From Parastagonospora avenae f. sp. tritici 18332-5 (Eukaryota; Ascomycota; Dothideomycetes; Pleosporales; Phaeosphaeriaceae), in the NCBI GenBank assembly GCA_022559985.1, contig JAFJTR010000075.1:1-64000 (forward strand): DNA of 64,000 nucleotides, in the 5' to 3' direction. The translations under genes and the position numbers were made by a program. Positions 53,476 through 64,000 of the stretch are shown here, piece after piece; the stretch's first letter is position 1; every line of letters begins with the position of its first letter. The notes under the pieces are model-generated. The model saw only the letters and a program-made list of their open reading frames with translations, made no database searches and was not told where the DNA came from.

Positions 53476-55041
53476 ATGGCACGTCCACAATCGCCCCATA
53501 TGTCTTCCGCTATGAACCTTGCTGGCGGCATCGGAGCTGATCGGGTAGCTCAGGATGTATCTCGTGCACCGCATCCTCTTCATGCTCAGAAGTCACCATC
53601 TCCCAATTTACCCAAGTCAACTCTCAGAATCTCGCCATATACTACCTCCACGCCAGAACCCATCTCATCCGCTAGTCGAACAGCGTTGCCGGAAGCAATG
53701 AAAGTCGAGGGACCGATGGCGATGCACTGGACAGGACAGTCAGACCTCTCTACCGACCATACCAGCTTGAGCAACGCGAACTACCACTTACCTTACCAAC
53801 TTGGCATAGGCCAGGGAGATCTGTTCACCTACGCCCAGAATGGCATGTCATACAACGACAATTACAGCATTCCTTACGCATACCAGTACCGAAGCCCCAA
53901 TTGCCCACGCTCTTACTATGGCCTCAACATCAATGGTCTGCCAGAAGATGCCAAAATGTCGGAGTCGTACCCCCCTGCAGTCTATCAGATCGAGCCGCAG
54001 AAGAGCTGCGATGCCATGTCGGACTGTGGAATGAACGAACATCTCATGCAGATGAGCGAGGACTATGAGCACCACTATGCACCGCATTTGAGGCGTGAGG
54101 AGCCCACCGGATACAACAGCCCATACTCGGATCTGACACGAGCTTCCACACCCAACAGTGACTCACCAAACTACCTTCATAATATCGACGGAGGAAATGA
54201 GCCCATGGTCGACAAGGAGCAACCATATGCACAGCTCATATACCAGGCACTTCTCCAAGCTGATGGCCATACCATGATACTTCGCGACATCTACGATTGG
54301 TTTGTCAAATACACCGACAAAGCAACCGCCTCCGAGACCAAGGGCTGGCAGAACAGCATCCGGCACAATCTTTCCATGAACGGAGTACGTCATCATTCAT
54401 CACTCACTCTCTGAACTCTCAACTAACTCATCCAGGCTTTCGAGAAGGTCGATCAACCCTGCGAAGAGTCCCGCAAAGGCTTCATGTGGCGCCTCACCAA
54501 AGAAGCACTCCGTGAAGGCGTCAAATCCACCACCCGCTACCGCTCCAAGCAGCCCAACAAGCGCGGCAACCGTCAGCACCCGCAACCCCAGCGCCAAGCC
54601 AGCGGCGCAAAAGGCGGCCAGGCAGCCCGCCGTTCAAAGAATCTGCTGCGCTCCAAGCGTGTCCAGGACCAGTACCGCAGCGAGCCCTACGCCGCGCGAT
54701 CCGTCCCGCCTGCTTTCCATCCCGGCTATGTCAACGCTCACACCCAGGCCTATCCCCCGTCGCCATACTACGGCTCCGACATGGAGTACGCTTACAATCC
54801 CGAAACCCACAAGCACGTTGGTCAGGATATGTTCCCGCAGAGCCAATCGATCATGATGGGCGATGGCGGGTATGTTCTTGTGCAGAGCCCGAGCGAGCCG
54901 CTAGTCGCAGACAGTCCGACGCCGAGCGCGGACGAGCCAAGGACGCCGGATAGCGTGGCTACCGGCTGGAGTGATTTGGATCTCGGTGCGAGATGGGAGG
55001 AGGGTGTTATGGGTATCGGCTTCCAGGAGTATGCTGGTTGA
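53476..55041 (+). CDS. forkhead-domain transcription factor, 504 aa
   Basis: Two exons (53476-54384 and 54436-55041; 51-base intron, GTACGT donor). The forkhead (winged-helix) DNA-binding domain spans about residues 255-350: QPYAQLIYQALLQADGHTMI, LRDIYDWFVKYTDK, then the recognition helix KGWQNSIRHNLSMNG, spliced directly to AFEKVD, and KGFMWRLTKEAL. It is flanked by a Ser/Pro/Tyr-rich N-terminus and a C-terminus with a basic stretch (QPNKRGNRQHPQPQRQ), so it is a nuclear regulator. I do not assign it to a named Fkh subgroup. The frame is open 13 codons upstream without an ATG, so the start is MARPQSPHMSS. Confidence 0.93.
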
Positions 55042-58000
55042 AGTAGCGGTTGTGGGACGGTGTTGTGCGTGGGTAGGGGTACGGTACCCGTTCAATGTAT
55101 CTTCTTGTGGGTCCCAGGCGTTGGAGTTGTGTTTGTTTGGCGCATTGGCTTTGTATGAGGGTAATGATGCTGATGAAGTTCGACGAATGACTTTTTCATA
55201 CTGCTGTGCCTTCTGTCTTCTAGATTGCATGATTGTATTATTAGAGTTGGCATCGCGTCACGGCCTTTTTGTAGTTTATCACTGTATCGTTCGTCCCTTT
55301 GCAGTTCGCTCTTCTTCTCGGGGCTCGACTTCTCACATCTTCCTCTCCTGTCTTGTTACACCGCCGCCTACCTCCGAGCCGCCATCTCATAGTTGTTGGA
55401 GACCCATCCATGTCATTGCATTCAGTGAAGGTCGGGTATCGACGCGTCCGGGTGGCCAAGTCAGAAGCTACGATTGGTCCGTCATCATGCGTGCATATAC
55501 AGTACCAGAGTTCAATCGCCCTTGCATGATGGGCAGCGTACCTACGTCCGCCGCTCGACATGTTTATACCTGACATTGGTTGACGCTGCCCCTTCCCGTA
55601 TATGATATCTTAAGATCACAAATCTGTCTGAATGACAGCAAACGCTACTTCAGGTCAGGACATTACAGACTCGTTCCGGTCTGAAACAACATGACGAACA
55701 TCCCTAAAGTCAAAGTAGGAATCGATGAAATATGCTCTCGCCTTTTGCGATATCACCAGTGCTATCCAATTCTGCTCTACAGTCATCAGGTTCAACTTCA
55801 TGCAGCACACTCACCGGTTAGCCGGTCGCCATCGTCCGAGCTAAGACGCAGAGAGAATCGGAATGATTGAAGTCAAGCTCAAGGTTATTGTGCAACAAGG
55901 GCGTACCAATGCAGCAAAAGATTTGATTGATTGGATGCTGGACCCCGCACAACTCTGTGGGTGACAGTACAATCCTGTTAGGATTTTGAGTGAGAGAGAA
56001 AGTCACACTCAGCACACGGAAAGCTTGACGAGAACAACCAGACACCACAGGAACACTTCATCACCACGTGAGTGTCGGAAAATTTCCTTCGCGGGTCTTT
56101 CGAGGGTAATGGATCTTCTCACCAACAGCAGATGCAATCCTGCAGCTATGTCGTAACAACGTTTCATGTGCTCATGCAAGTCGCTCCAAGTGGTACGCTG
56201 GCGTTGTTTGGACCAATGAAAATCCACTCGGTGCCTGTCAGAACGCCACATCCGCTTCTCCGTCTGGGTCCCCTCAACGGTCAAGTACTGATGGTCGATC
56301 CCTTCACTAGCTTCGGTACATGGGTTGGTGTACAGCCACTCCATGTTATCTGACAGGACACCAGGCCGCTTGTGGACGCCACGACGAGTCATTCCTACAC
56401 GATCGTTCCTCCTTTTAAGCGAGAAGTACGTCTGAGTTGATGATGTATGACCTTGTATGCAGGCACTTATCGAAAACCTTACGCGACCATGCATAGTAGC
56501 TCAATCAATCCTCCAAGCGACAGGCTGAGCTCCCAAGATGGTTCACTGTCGGTCCAGGAAATTTATGACTATCACAGTTAAAACATATGTTCTCACACAT
56601 GAAAGAACTTGGGATAGTTTCCCGAGGCTCCTGAACAACCGAATAGCAGAACGCAAGACCACAATCGCAGGGTCATCAACAATGATCGAAACCGATGTAT
56701 GACGATCATGTACTGGAGGTTGCGCTTTGCTGCGGCCCACAGTTCTGCGAGGCCACACTATTTTGGGGGACTACACACGATGCCGTGTCAACCACAAGCA
56801 ACTTGGCAGCCCTGCCACCGGCGTCAGCTCGCTTATCACAACCATCGTGTCTACGCCGCCTTGCGTCAATCGTTACACGGTCACTGCATGTTGGTACTTG
56901 CTCACGCATCGAGCCCACTTTGTCTCTTCAAGCACGACCCTGCTTCAAGGTCTGCGTCAAGTCTCTCCGCGGATCGATGCGAGGCTCGGACGACTTGCGT
57001 GCGAGCAGCGTCTTCTTTGGGCCAAATTTTGAAGAAAAAAAGATGCCGTGTCACGAGTAAGCAGTTTATCTTGCATAAGATACCTGTACAGTAGTGTCTC
57101 CTTGCTTGCAGACGTTGCGATAAGGCTTCGGGCTCGGGCCGTTATGCTCTTAGCCGTGGGGCGTGCCTGGTCCATGTCAAAAGGCTTGCCGACGGCTCTT
57201 GGTGTGAAGTAGGTGATGCTCTGAAAACATTGGTCCAGCTCCACTGCGCAATGCACTTCGTTTGCATGTACGATTGTCCATGTCACTCAAAGAAGCCTAC
57301 TGATCCTGCGCCAGCAATGGCTGTTACGTTCGCGAGGCGCTCTTGCCACCATAGTTGTGTTTTAAGTCTTTACTCGACTATCCTGAGACGCATTGCGAAA
57401 GAACAAGAGTGACGTAGATTTGTCAAGCAAGTTACTCATACAGACCGTGCGCATAAGGGACGCCAAAGGAAGTACCACGACTTGGTCGGTCTCAGTCGTC
57501 AAAGCCCAGCTTGTCCGTATCACGAACTTGGTATCGCAGCATACGCGACACGCGCCGGCGGCAGTGGTACAGTTCGTATGCACACCGTAGGCGATCATGC
57601 ACCTGGGCGCTGCCTTCGCAATACTAAAGCAAGGAGATAGGCCTGAGAGATTAACCTCGGAGAGTGGGCAGGGGAGAGCTTTCGGTCATCACGCTTTCAC
57701 ATAATGACCGAGGGATGAAAATGTAAGACGCGGTTGATGAAGTCAGCACGGAACATCTGACGTGACGAACTTCCACCAATGATTTGGCCAAGCTGCGAAA
57801 GTGTCAAGGTTTCTGCTGGAAGCTTGGCCTCTTGTCGTCTAGCGCCTTATTAGCCACATGTGGCACGGAAGAAGGACTGGGATCTTCGTGGAGAGACACC
57901 GCCGTTTCTCCGCACTCAATCTCGCCTTCTCCAAGCCGCAAAGGATGATGGCGCCGCGGACCAGGCCGCTGGACTTGCAGCAATATCAATACATTATAAT

Positions 58001-58085
58001 GAACGAGCATTGCACGTCCGTCATTTTACTGAACGACTTCCCATCGACAAGCATTTTCGCATCTCGATCTTGAACAAGCAACAAT
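55042..58085. other. gene-poor region, 3 kb
   Basis: I find no coding segment with family motifs and consistent splicing, no transposase relic and no RNA gene. The longest open frames (about 100-200 residues) are low in plausibility. It could hold decayed sequence or a non-coding transcript. Confidence 0.5.
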
Positions 58086-59548
58086 ATGCGTCTACCAAGT
58101 CTTCTCGCGTACACTCTGCTTCGAGCAACTGCAATTGTAGCCTCGACTCACGATGCAGGATCTAAGGAGGTGACTCCTTCAAAGCGACCAAATCATGTAG
58201 TCGGACCGCATCACCCCAGCAAACCACTCCCTGCATCGCCGGATCGGACGAAGACGTGCATTATCCAGGCCCATGGAAACGGAACCGACGACTCTGCGAA
58301 TATTCTAAAGGCCATCAAGGAATGCAACAATGGCGGTCACGTTGTTTTTCCCAAGAACCAGAAGTTCACTATCGGTACAGCGCTTGATCTGAGGTTCCTG
58401 AATCATATCGATCTTGGTGAGTTATTACAGCTTAGGCTTTACCTGACATGTGACTGACGATGGAATAGATATCCAGGGTACGATCCAATTCACCAACGAC
58501 ACTGATTACTGGCAAAAGAATGGATTCTATCAAACATTCCAGAACGCCACAACGTTCTTCCAACTTGGCGGCCATGATGTGAATGTCTATGGCGGTGGAA
58601 CACTTGATGGCAATGGCCAAGCATGGTATGACCTGTACGCAAAGGATATTTACATCTTGCGACCCATCCTATTCGGTGCCATCGATCTCCATGGCGGAAG
58701 CATCTCCGACCTCAAGTTCAGATACAGTCCGCAGTGGTACACGCTTGTCGCCAACTCGACTGACGTCGTATTCTCGAACATCGATGTAGCAGGTGGAAGT
58801 GTCTCCAAGAACCCTGCCAAAAACACCGACGGGTAAGTGCAATGTCCCAACGAGGAAGACTTTTCATTAACAATCCCACAGCTGGGACACATATCGCTCC
58901 GACAACATTGTGATTCAAAACTCTCACATCGACAACGGCGACGACTGCGTCTCCTTCAAGCCCAACAGCACCAACATCATCGTGCAAAACCTCTGGTGCA
59001 ACGGCAGCCACGGCATCAGCGTCGGTAGTCTAGGCCAGTACGTCGGCGAAGTCGACTACGTGCAGAACATCTACGTCTACAACATCTCCATGTCCAATGC
59101 CTCCGACGGCGCGCGCATCAAAGTCTGGCCCGGCAGTCCCTCCGCTCTTTCCGGCGACCTGCAAGGCGGCGGCGGCTCCGGCGCCGTGTCCAACATCACG
59201 TACGACTTGATGACCCTATCCAACGTCGACTACGCCATCGAGATCACGCAATGCTATGGCCAGAAGAATATCACTCTCTGCAACCAGTTCCCGTCCAAGC
59301 TGACGATTTCCGACATCTGGATCAAGAACTTCAAAGGCACCACGAGCAAGAAGTATCAGCCGCTGATTGGATATCTGGTGTGCTCGAGCCCGACGGTGTG
59401 CAAGGATATCACGATTGAGAATATTGATGTAAAGAGCCCGAATGGGACGGATCTTTATGCGTGTGGGAGTATTGAGGGGATTGAGAAGCAGGTTAATTGT
59501 ACGGGCGAGGGGAGTAAGGGTGGGAATTCAAGGATGAGGTTGGTGTAA
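58086..59548 (+). CDS. exopolygalacturonase (glycoside hydrolase family 28), 453 aa, secreted
   Basis: Three exons: 58086-58416, 58469-58832, 58882-59548. The enzyme removes galacturonic acid from the ends of pectic homogalacturonan outside the cell. A signal peptide (MRLPSLLAYTLLRATAIVAS) is followed by a parallel beta-helix with GH28 active-site motifs: NTDG (about residue 229, rebuilt by splicing before WDTYRS), GDDCVSF (about 252), GSHGISVGSLG (about 274) and RIKVWPG (about 310). Many NxS/T sites fit a secreted glycoprotein. The GSLGQYVGEVDYVQNIYVYN stretch and length match the fungal exo-type (PgxB/PgaX-like) rather than endo-type. It is convergent with a pectin methylesterase. Confident call for the family; exo-type is likely. 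Confidence 0.93.
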
Positions 59549-59942
59549 AGTAGGGATTTGGTGAGGGTTAGTTGAGATGAATGCTATTCCTTTCTACAAT
59601 TGTGTTCTACATCTGACCTAACACATGTCAAAACGCGCGGTTAGTCCAAGTGCCTTCTCGCTCGTCATGCCCGACCCCTCTTGGTTCAATGAGAATTTGC
59701 GAACGCACTCCTCAGGTACATAGATTATTCCGAGGTTCGCTGATAGTATACAACAAGAGGCCCGCCAGGCATGGGCACGCAGATTAGACGCTAAAAATAT
59801 TGTGAATGGAAGAAGGTATCTGTAGTCTAGGATAAAAACTTGAGCAGTTCATAAAAGGTCTCGATATTAAAATGCATCGTGTATGATCTATTGTCGTCGC
59901 GTGTGCTAAGTTGCTTTGGAATTTACATCTGGATCGACATCT
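59549..59942. other. convergent 3' flanks of the two pectinase genes
   Basis: These 394 bases lie between the stop codons of exopolygalacturonase and pectin methylesterase. No gene seen. Confidence 0.6.
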
Positions 59943-61277
59943 TTACATGTTTCGATCAGCAGTCGCATTGCGATCTATCCACCCCGAATTCCCAAACTTG
60001 CCATCGAAAGGATGCTGAAAGACCTTATCCAGTGTCGAATACGGCTCATACTGCTCGTCGTTCATCACAATGCTGACATTGCTCATTGCTCGTGCAGTTG
60101 CATTCCATCCTGGTCCGTGACTTTTGTACTCAGCCATGGTGGTGTTGACGCCAAACCGCGGATCGGTCGTGCCCCAAGCAATATACCCGCTTGGTTTGAT
60201 CGAGTCATCGAAATTGCAGTTGGCGAAGATAGAGCGGTGCAGAGCGTTCCAAGGACGACCCAGAGCGCATAGTCCTGTGATGGCTAGGGATGCGTTGGCT
60301 TTTCTAACGTCTGAGTCGTGGACGTATACACCCTAGGTTCTAATTAGTATCTACAATAGTCATGTGCGTTGCGACGTACGTATTTGTTTCCAAACGTCGT
60401 ATTCGTGCCTTTCCAAGCCGTTATGCCACCGCCACAGTTGCGGAGCGTGAGGAGACTGGACTGGATCCACGCTGTGCCGAAACCATAAAGAAAATCAGTC
60501 TGGCCTGCAATCTCATTCTTGTAGAAATAGGCGTTGCCAAGCTTGCCAACGTATACCTATCCGACGTTCATAAGCAATCATTCTTCACATCAATGTGTCC
60601 AAATTGCTTACTGTGTCTTGGTAGGAATAGAATCCGCAGAAGTAGAAGCCGGTATTGGCATAGCTCACTGAAACAGCAAGGGATGGTCCGGTAGCATAGT
60701 TTTTGAAGTCATTGATGAAATCGATGTTGTAGGCCCTGAAGTCAACATTACCGAAGGGCGTGCCCGCTGGCACGGGATCGCCTAGTATTGGTTAGATATG
60801 TCCTACAAAACGCGACTGATCAGCGCAAAGTTGGATATACATGCCCGTTGGACCCGATCCGGTTTTACTTGAATTGAACGTTGATGCCACAGTTAAGGTT
60901 GATGTATAAGCGTTGTCGAGAGTCGAGTTCAGTGCAGCACCGGTCGCGTTCCGCCAAATGATGCTAACAACATTTTTGCTTTGGTCATTTGGAGCCCTCG
61001 TTTGGCCAAGCAAATAAATTGGGCCAGGTCGAGTAACGTTAACTTGCTCCGTGTAGTTCCCGGGCTGGATGAGAATATGATGTGAAGATGAATCATTCGG
61101 CAAACTAAGGATTGCAGACTGGACCGTAGTATGCTTCTGATTCTGCCCAACCAAGATGGTGTTTTCCGGACATCCTTCTAATGCGTTTTCGCTTGGGTGT
61201 TGGCAGGCCGCGCGGTCTAAAGCAGAGACCGCAGTGCAGGCCTGAAGAAGGCCAATTGCTATCGATACCAGACGCAT
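59943..61277 (-). CDS. pectin methylesterase (carbohydrate esterase family 8), 389 aa, secreted
   Basis: Four exons (complement 60845-61277, 60612-60781, 60380-60556, 59943-60332). It cleaves methyl esters of pectin. A signal peptide (MRLVSIAIGLLQACTAVSA) is followed by CE8 motifs: the tyrosine-containing repeat region (TVQSAILSLP, IQPGNYTEQV), PAGTPFGNVDFRAYNIDF, the catalytic Asp in FCGFYSYQDT, the second Asp in GQTDFLYGFGTAW, and LGRPWN. The first intron (60782-60844) can be joined in frame only with a GC donor (GCATGT), giving GPTG/DPVPAG; other donors break the frame. Convergent with an exopolygalacturonase, which prefers de-esterified pectin, and divergent from a Zn2Cys6 regulator. Confident family call. 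Confidence 0.9.
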
Positions 61278-62102
61278 TTTGGGCGAAACTGAGATGCGAC
61301 TAAGCAATGTTGACTCGAACTCGGGATCTTCGAAATGCTTGGTCGTGATGCTTGGCTATTCTGCCTCTTATACTAAGCTCCCCGGCCAGAATCACACCGG
61401 TCATTCTCATGTCAATCTCGAAAGTCAGCGAAATTTGGCCATCATCATCTCGTCTGTCTGACGAGATTGCGGGGAGGAATAGTCTGGGGTAATGCTGGCA
61501 GAAGAATATCCACCAATGAACTAGAGTATGCGGGTTTAACCGATGTTTAGGTACTCACTCGTTTGCGCAACCACCGCGTTGGCAACCCTCCTTACGTCTT
61601 TCCTCTAGCATGATTCAGACGTGTGTTAGTCCTGAACAGTCAGCGATTTTAGTCAATTCTTCTGGTATGTACACTTCCATCCCGGACGAGATTTGAGGTA
61701 CCAGGGTCTATTGAATGTTGCAAATAATGGAGACAATGGTAAAGCGCAACAGGTGACGGCGTAGTTTCTTTTGCCGCGCATTATTTCATGGACAGCAGAA
61801 ATGTGTTGTACTTGCGTCTGTCACTCAATGTGGCTCAGGTCGCTTCAGCCTGCAGGGCAAAAGGCCCGTCTTTTCGGCGTCAGCGTACGACGCTCAAGCG
61901 TTTTTGCGGTCACATTCTGCGACGGCTGATGTGATCTTGAGGCTTGTGGGAACGATGAACGAGCTGCTGCAGTGTGCATATTTCAGGCCTGCTTTGTCAG
62001 CGGCTTCGGTATCGGCAAGTTCGCGCTCGCGGCCTTCCGATCGTTCCGATTCACCTCGTTTGTTCACAGGCGCGATGTGCGTTTCCTTGTGCTGTTCATC
62101 CC
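61278..62102. promoter_or_regulatory. shared intergenic region of pectin methylesterase and Zn2Cys6 regulator
   Basis: These 825 bases contain the promoters of the divergent esterase and regulator genes. I did not identify a definite CGG-type half-site pair. Confidence 0.45.
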
Positions 62103-63640
62103 ATGATGCGCACGACGCTCAGAAGGTCCTGCGATCTTTGCGCGAAATCGAAATTGCGCTGCGATCTCCTTCTACCACAATGCTCGCGATGTCAGAAGAA
62201 GTCGCCTCACCAAACAATATGTCTCTACGCCAACACACCGCTTTCATCAGTGTTGACCGAGACTGACAGTACATGCTTCGCCAAATCGTCTCTCGGCTTC
62301 TACAAAGCAGCTGAACAGCCTATTGAACAGCCGCAGCTTACTCTTAGCAATCCTGGGACGGAGATCTTTGATCCATTCGATTCGTATCCGCAGACCAGGC
62401 TACCGCGAGCACATGTTCAGCGACTCATCCAGCATTGTATGTCTTCGTCAAATCAAACCCATTTTATCAATGATCTAATGCGTAGTAGTTCTATCCACGA
62501 TTGCCTTCCAGTACTATCCGCTCGACTTGCAAGCGGCATCCAATCCATTCGTGGTGTCCTGGTTTCCCTTGGCTCTGTCAGATCCTGCGCTTTTCCACGT
62601 GTCGCTGCAAACTGCGTCTCTGGACGTCGAACTTCGTGCTTGTCAAGGTTTCAGCAACTCGGATATATTGATGGCAGACTCCGTGCACCTCGTGAGGCTC
62701 AAGATTGATGACCCTTCCCGAGCTGTTCAAGACGAGACCATAGATTCTGTGGTGACGCTGGCTGCTATCGAACTCGGTAAAGGCAACACCGACATCAGTC
62801 AGACACACATCGAGGGCATCAAGTCTATGGTGCGCTTGAGAGGAGGTATTCATCAAGTAAAATTGGTGAGCCCGCTGACAGCAAGGATGACAGCCTGGTA
62901 AATAACACTAGCTATAATGCAGTTTCACTGCCGCTGACAGAAGTAGGGTCTCTATGATTGTGATGCAGGCTCCTCAGTTTGCGACACAAGATGAGTCAGG
63001 TCACGGTGATGGCATAGCTCCGACATCGCTATGGCAAGCTGTGCGGTGCCATCCATCTATATCCTCCCTACCATACACGCTGAACCTGGACTCAGACGTC
63101 AACGACATCCTATGCCGCCTTCGTATGCTATTCCACAACCATGAGCAGTTTCCCATGTGTACAACAGAATTCCACGACCTCATATGCTTTGTGTTGCATC
63201 GCTTGCTGGAACCTAATTCGGAATCAAAACTCCACGATAACTCAGCAGCTCAATCGGCCTCTCAGTGCGTCCGAATTGCGACAGCCCTATACCTGCTCAT
63301 AGTGCATGGTCCAACATACTTCTCACATGCAGGTCTCCAATACAAGCTAACCACTCAGCTCAAAACGTACACCGAAAACTACAAGGAGTTCTTCGTACAT
63401 GGCAACAGCAACGGCTCATTGGCGTTATGGATCCTTTCGATTGGCATGGTAGCTACGAGCGGGATGCCGGACCATCAATGGTTTACAAACCAAGTGGCCG
63501 ACACAGCATTCATGCTCGGTGCACGGACCTGGGAGGATGCGTTGTCACACCTTGAAAGCATATTGTGGATTCCGAAGCAACACATTGAGGATGTCTTCCG
63601 GCGTCATTGGCAGGCTATGCGGGCTGATGCTGTAGGCTGA
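62103..63640 (+). CDS. Zn2Cys6 fungal transcription factor, 478 aa
   Basis: Three exons: 62103-62436, 62489-62897 and 62947-63640. The binuclear zinc cluster is at the very N-terminus (Cys 10, 13, 20, 27, 30, 40; CDLCAKSKLRC...CSRC...C). The fungal-specific regulatory domain follows: FLSTIAFQYYPLDLQAASNP, WFPLALSDPALFHVSLQTAS, IDSVVTLAAIELGKGN, and GGIHQV...RMTAW joined by splicing to VSMIVMQAPQFA. This arrangement is of the fungal_trans_2 type. The frame is open 43 codons further upstream, but MMRTTLRRSC fits the usual start of the zinc cluster. Its position next to a pectin methylesterase suggests, but does not show, a role in pectinase control. Confidence 0.88.
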
Positions 63641-64000
63641 AATTCGACCAAAGCATCACCCTCTTCCAAGCTCACTTCGTCTAAGTCGCATTTCAGTCAC
63701 AATTATCTGGCGAAGTTGGCGCATGATTCATCCTGGACCAAAAAGGACTAGTCTCCGAGCTCTTCAGCAGCTAGACCGTATCTGTCCAGTACCCATTAAA
63801 ACCATGCGGGTCGGATGATGTGACATGAGTATCTCTTTAGAGTACTACTCAGTCCTTCGGATTTTGGCACAGTCGGAGTCTAAACCACATTCTGCAATGT
63901 CGGCAAAATTGCATGCCTGGCCCCACGGCGCCGAAGAATTGTCAGAGCAGTCCCGTTAGACGTACTATCAGGACGAGTTGACTCCGCCCAGGGACGTTCG
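63641..64000. other. 3' flank to end of window
   Basis: No supported gene in the last 360 bases. Confidence 0.5.

Noticed and set aside
61300..61345. A CTCGAACTCGGGATC stretch resembling a tRNA T-arm on the minus strand
   Set aside because: The flanking bases do not form a T-stem and no acceptor or anticodon arm can be folded around it.
1..64000. CRISPR arrays, phage or plasmid functions
   Set aside because: No spaced direct repeats or prokaryotic gene signatures are present; the window is eukaryotic.

Overview
The window is nuclear DNA from a filamentous ascomycete (Pezizomycotina). A Dothideomycete, perhaps of the Pleosporales, is my best guess; genus is not resolved. The grounds are introns of about 45-60 bases with GTRNGT-type donors, HET-domain genes, C-to-T decay of a transposon (a RIP signature), a Zn2Cys6 regulator, and housekeeping genes of clear fungal type (IQGAP, IMP dehydrogenase, XLF, cactin). 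I see no prokaryotic operons, CRISPR arrays or RNA genes. Exon joints were worked out by eye from splice sites, reading phase and family motifs.

Layout. 0-1.3 kb: relic of a Fot1/pogo-type transposase with nine nonsense codons and no indel. 1.7-6.4 kb: a rhodopsin-domain (SAT4-type) membrane protein and two divergent short-chain dehydrogenases. 6.7-12.1 kb: two large HET-domain allorecognition-type genes. 12.4-17.5 kb: an aldehyde reductase, a NUDT19-like Nudix hydrolase and IMP dehydrogenase. 18.6-23.8 kb: a 1,699-residue IQGAP. 24-44 kb: an accessory, decaying stretch. It holds a broken ubiquitin-like-domain gene running in frame into a StuA-like APSES domain, two related small hypothetical genes, a third (broken) HET gene, a broken secreted M43 metalloprotease, a protein with a duplicated RING-like module, and a broken LPxEL-type (F-box-like) gene. 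45-55 kb: a serine-rich disordered protein, XLF/Nej1 (DNA end joining) divergent from cactin (splicing), and a forkhead factor. 55-58 kb: a gene-poor gap of 3 kb. 58-63.6 kb: an exopolygalacturonase, a pectin methylesterase and a Zn2Cys6 regulator, which together look like a small pectin-degradation locus.

Working together. The clearest functional grouping is the pectin locus: the esterase removes methyl groups that block exopolygalacturonase, and the regulator shares an intergenic region with the esterase. The HET genes suggest a locus shaped by self/non-self recognition. The cluster of pseudogenes at 24-44 kb suggests relaxed selection between two blocks of housekeeping genes. The least conventional observations are the ubiquitin-like/APSES chimera, the duplicated cysteine motif at the end of the first HET protein, the duplicated RING protein, and the paralogous pair at 27-29 kb.
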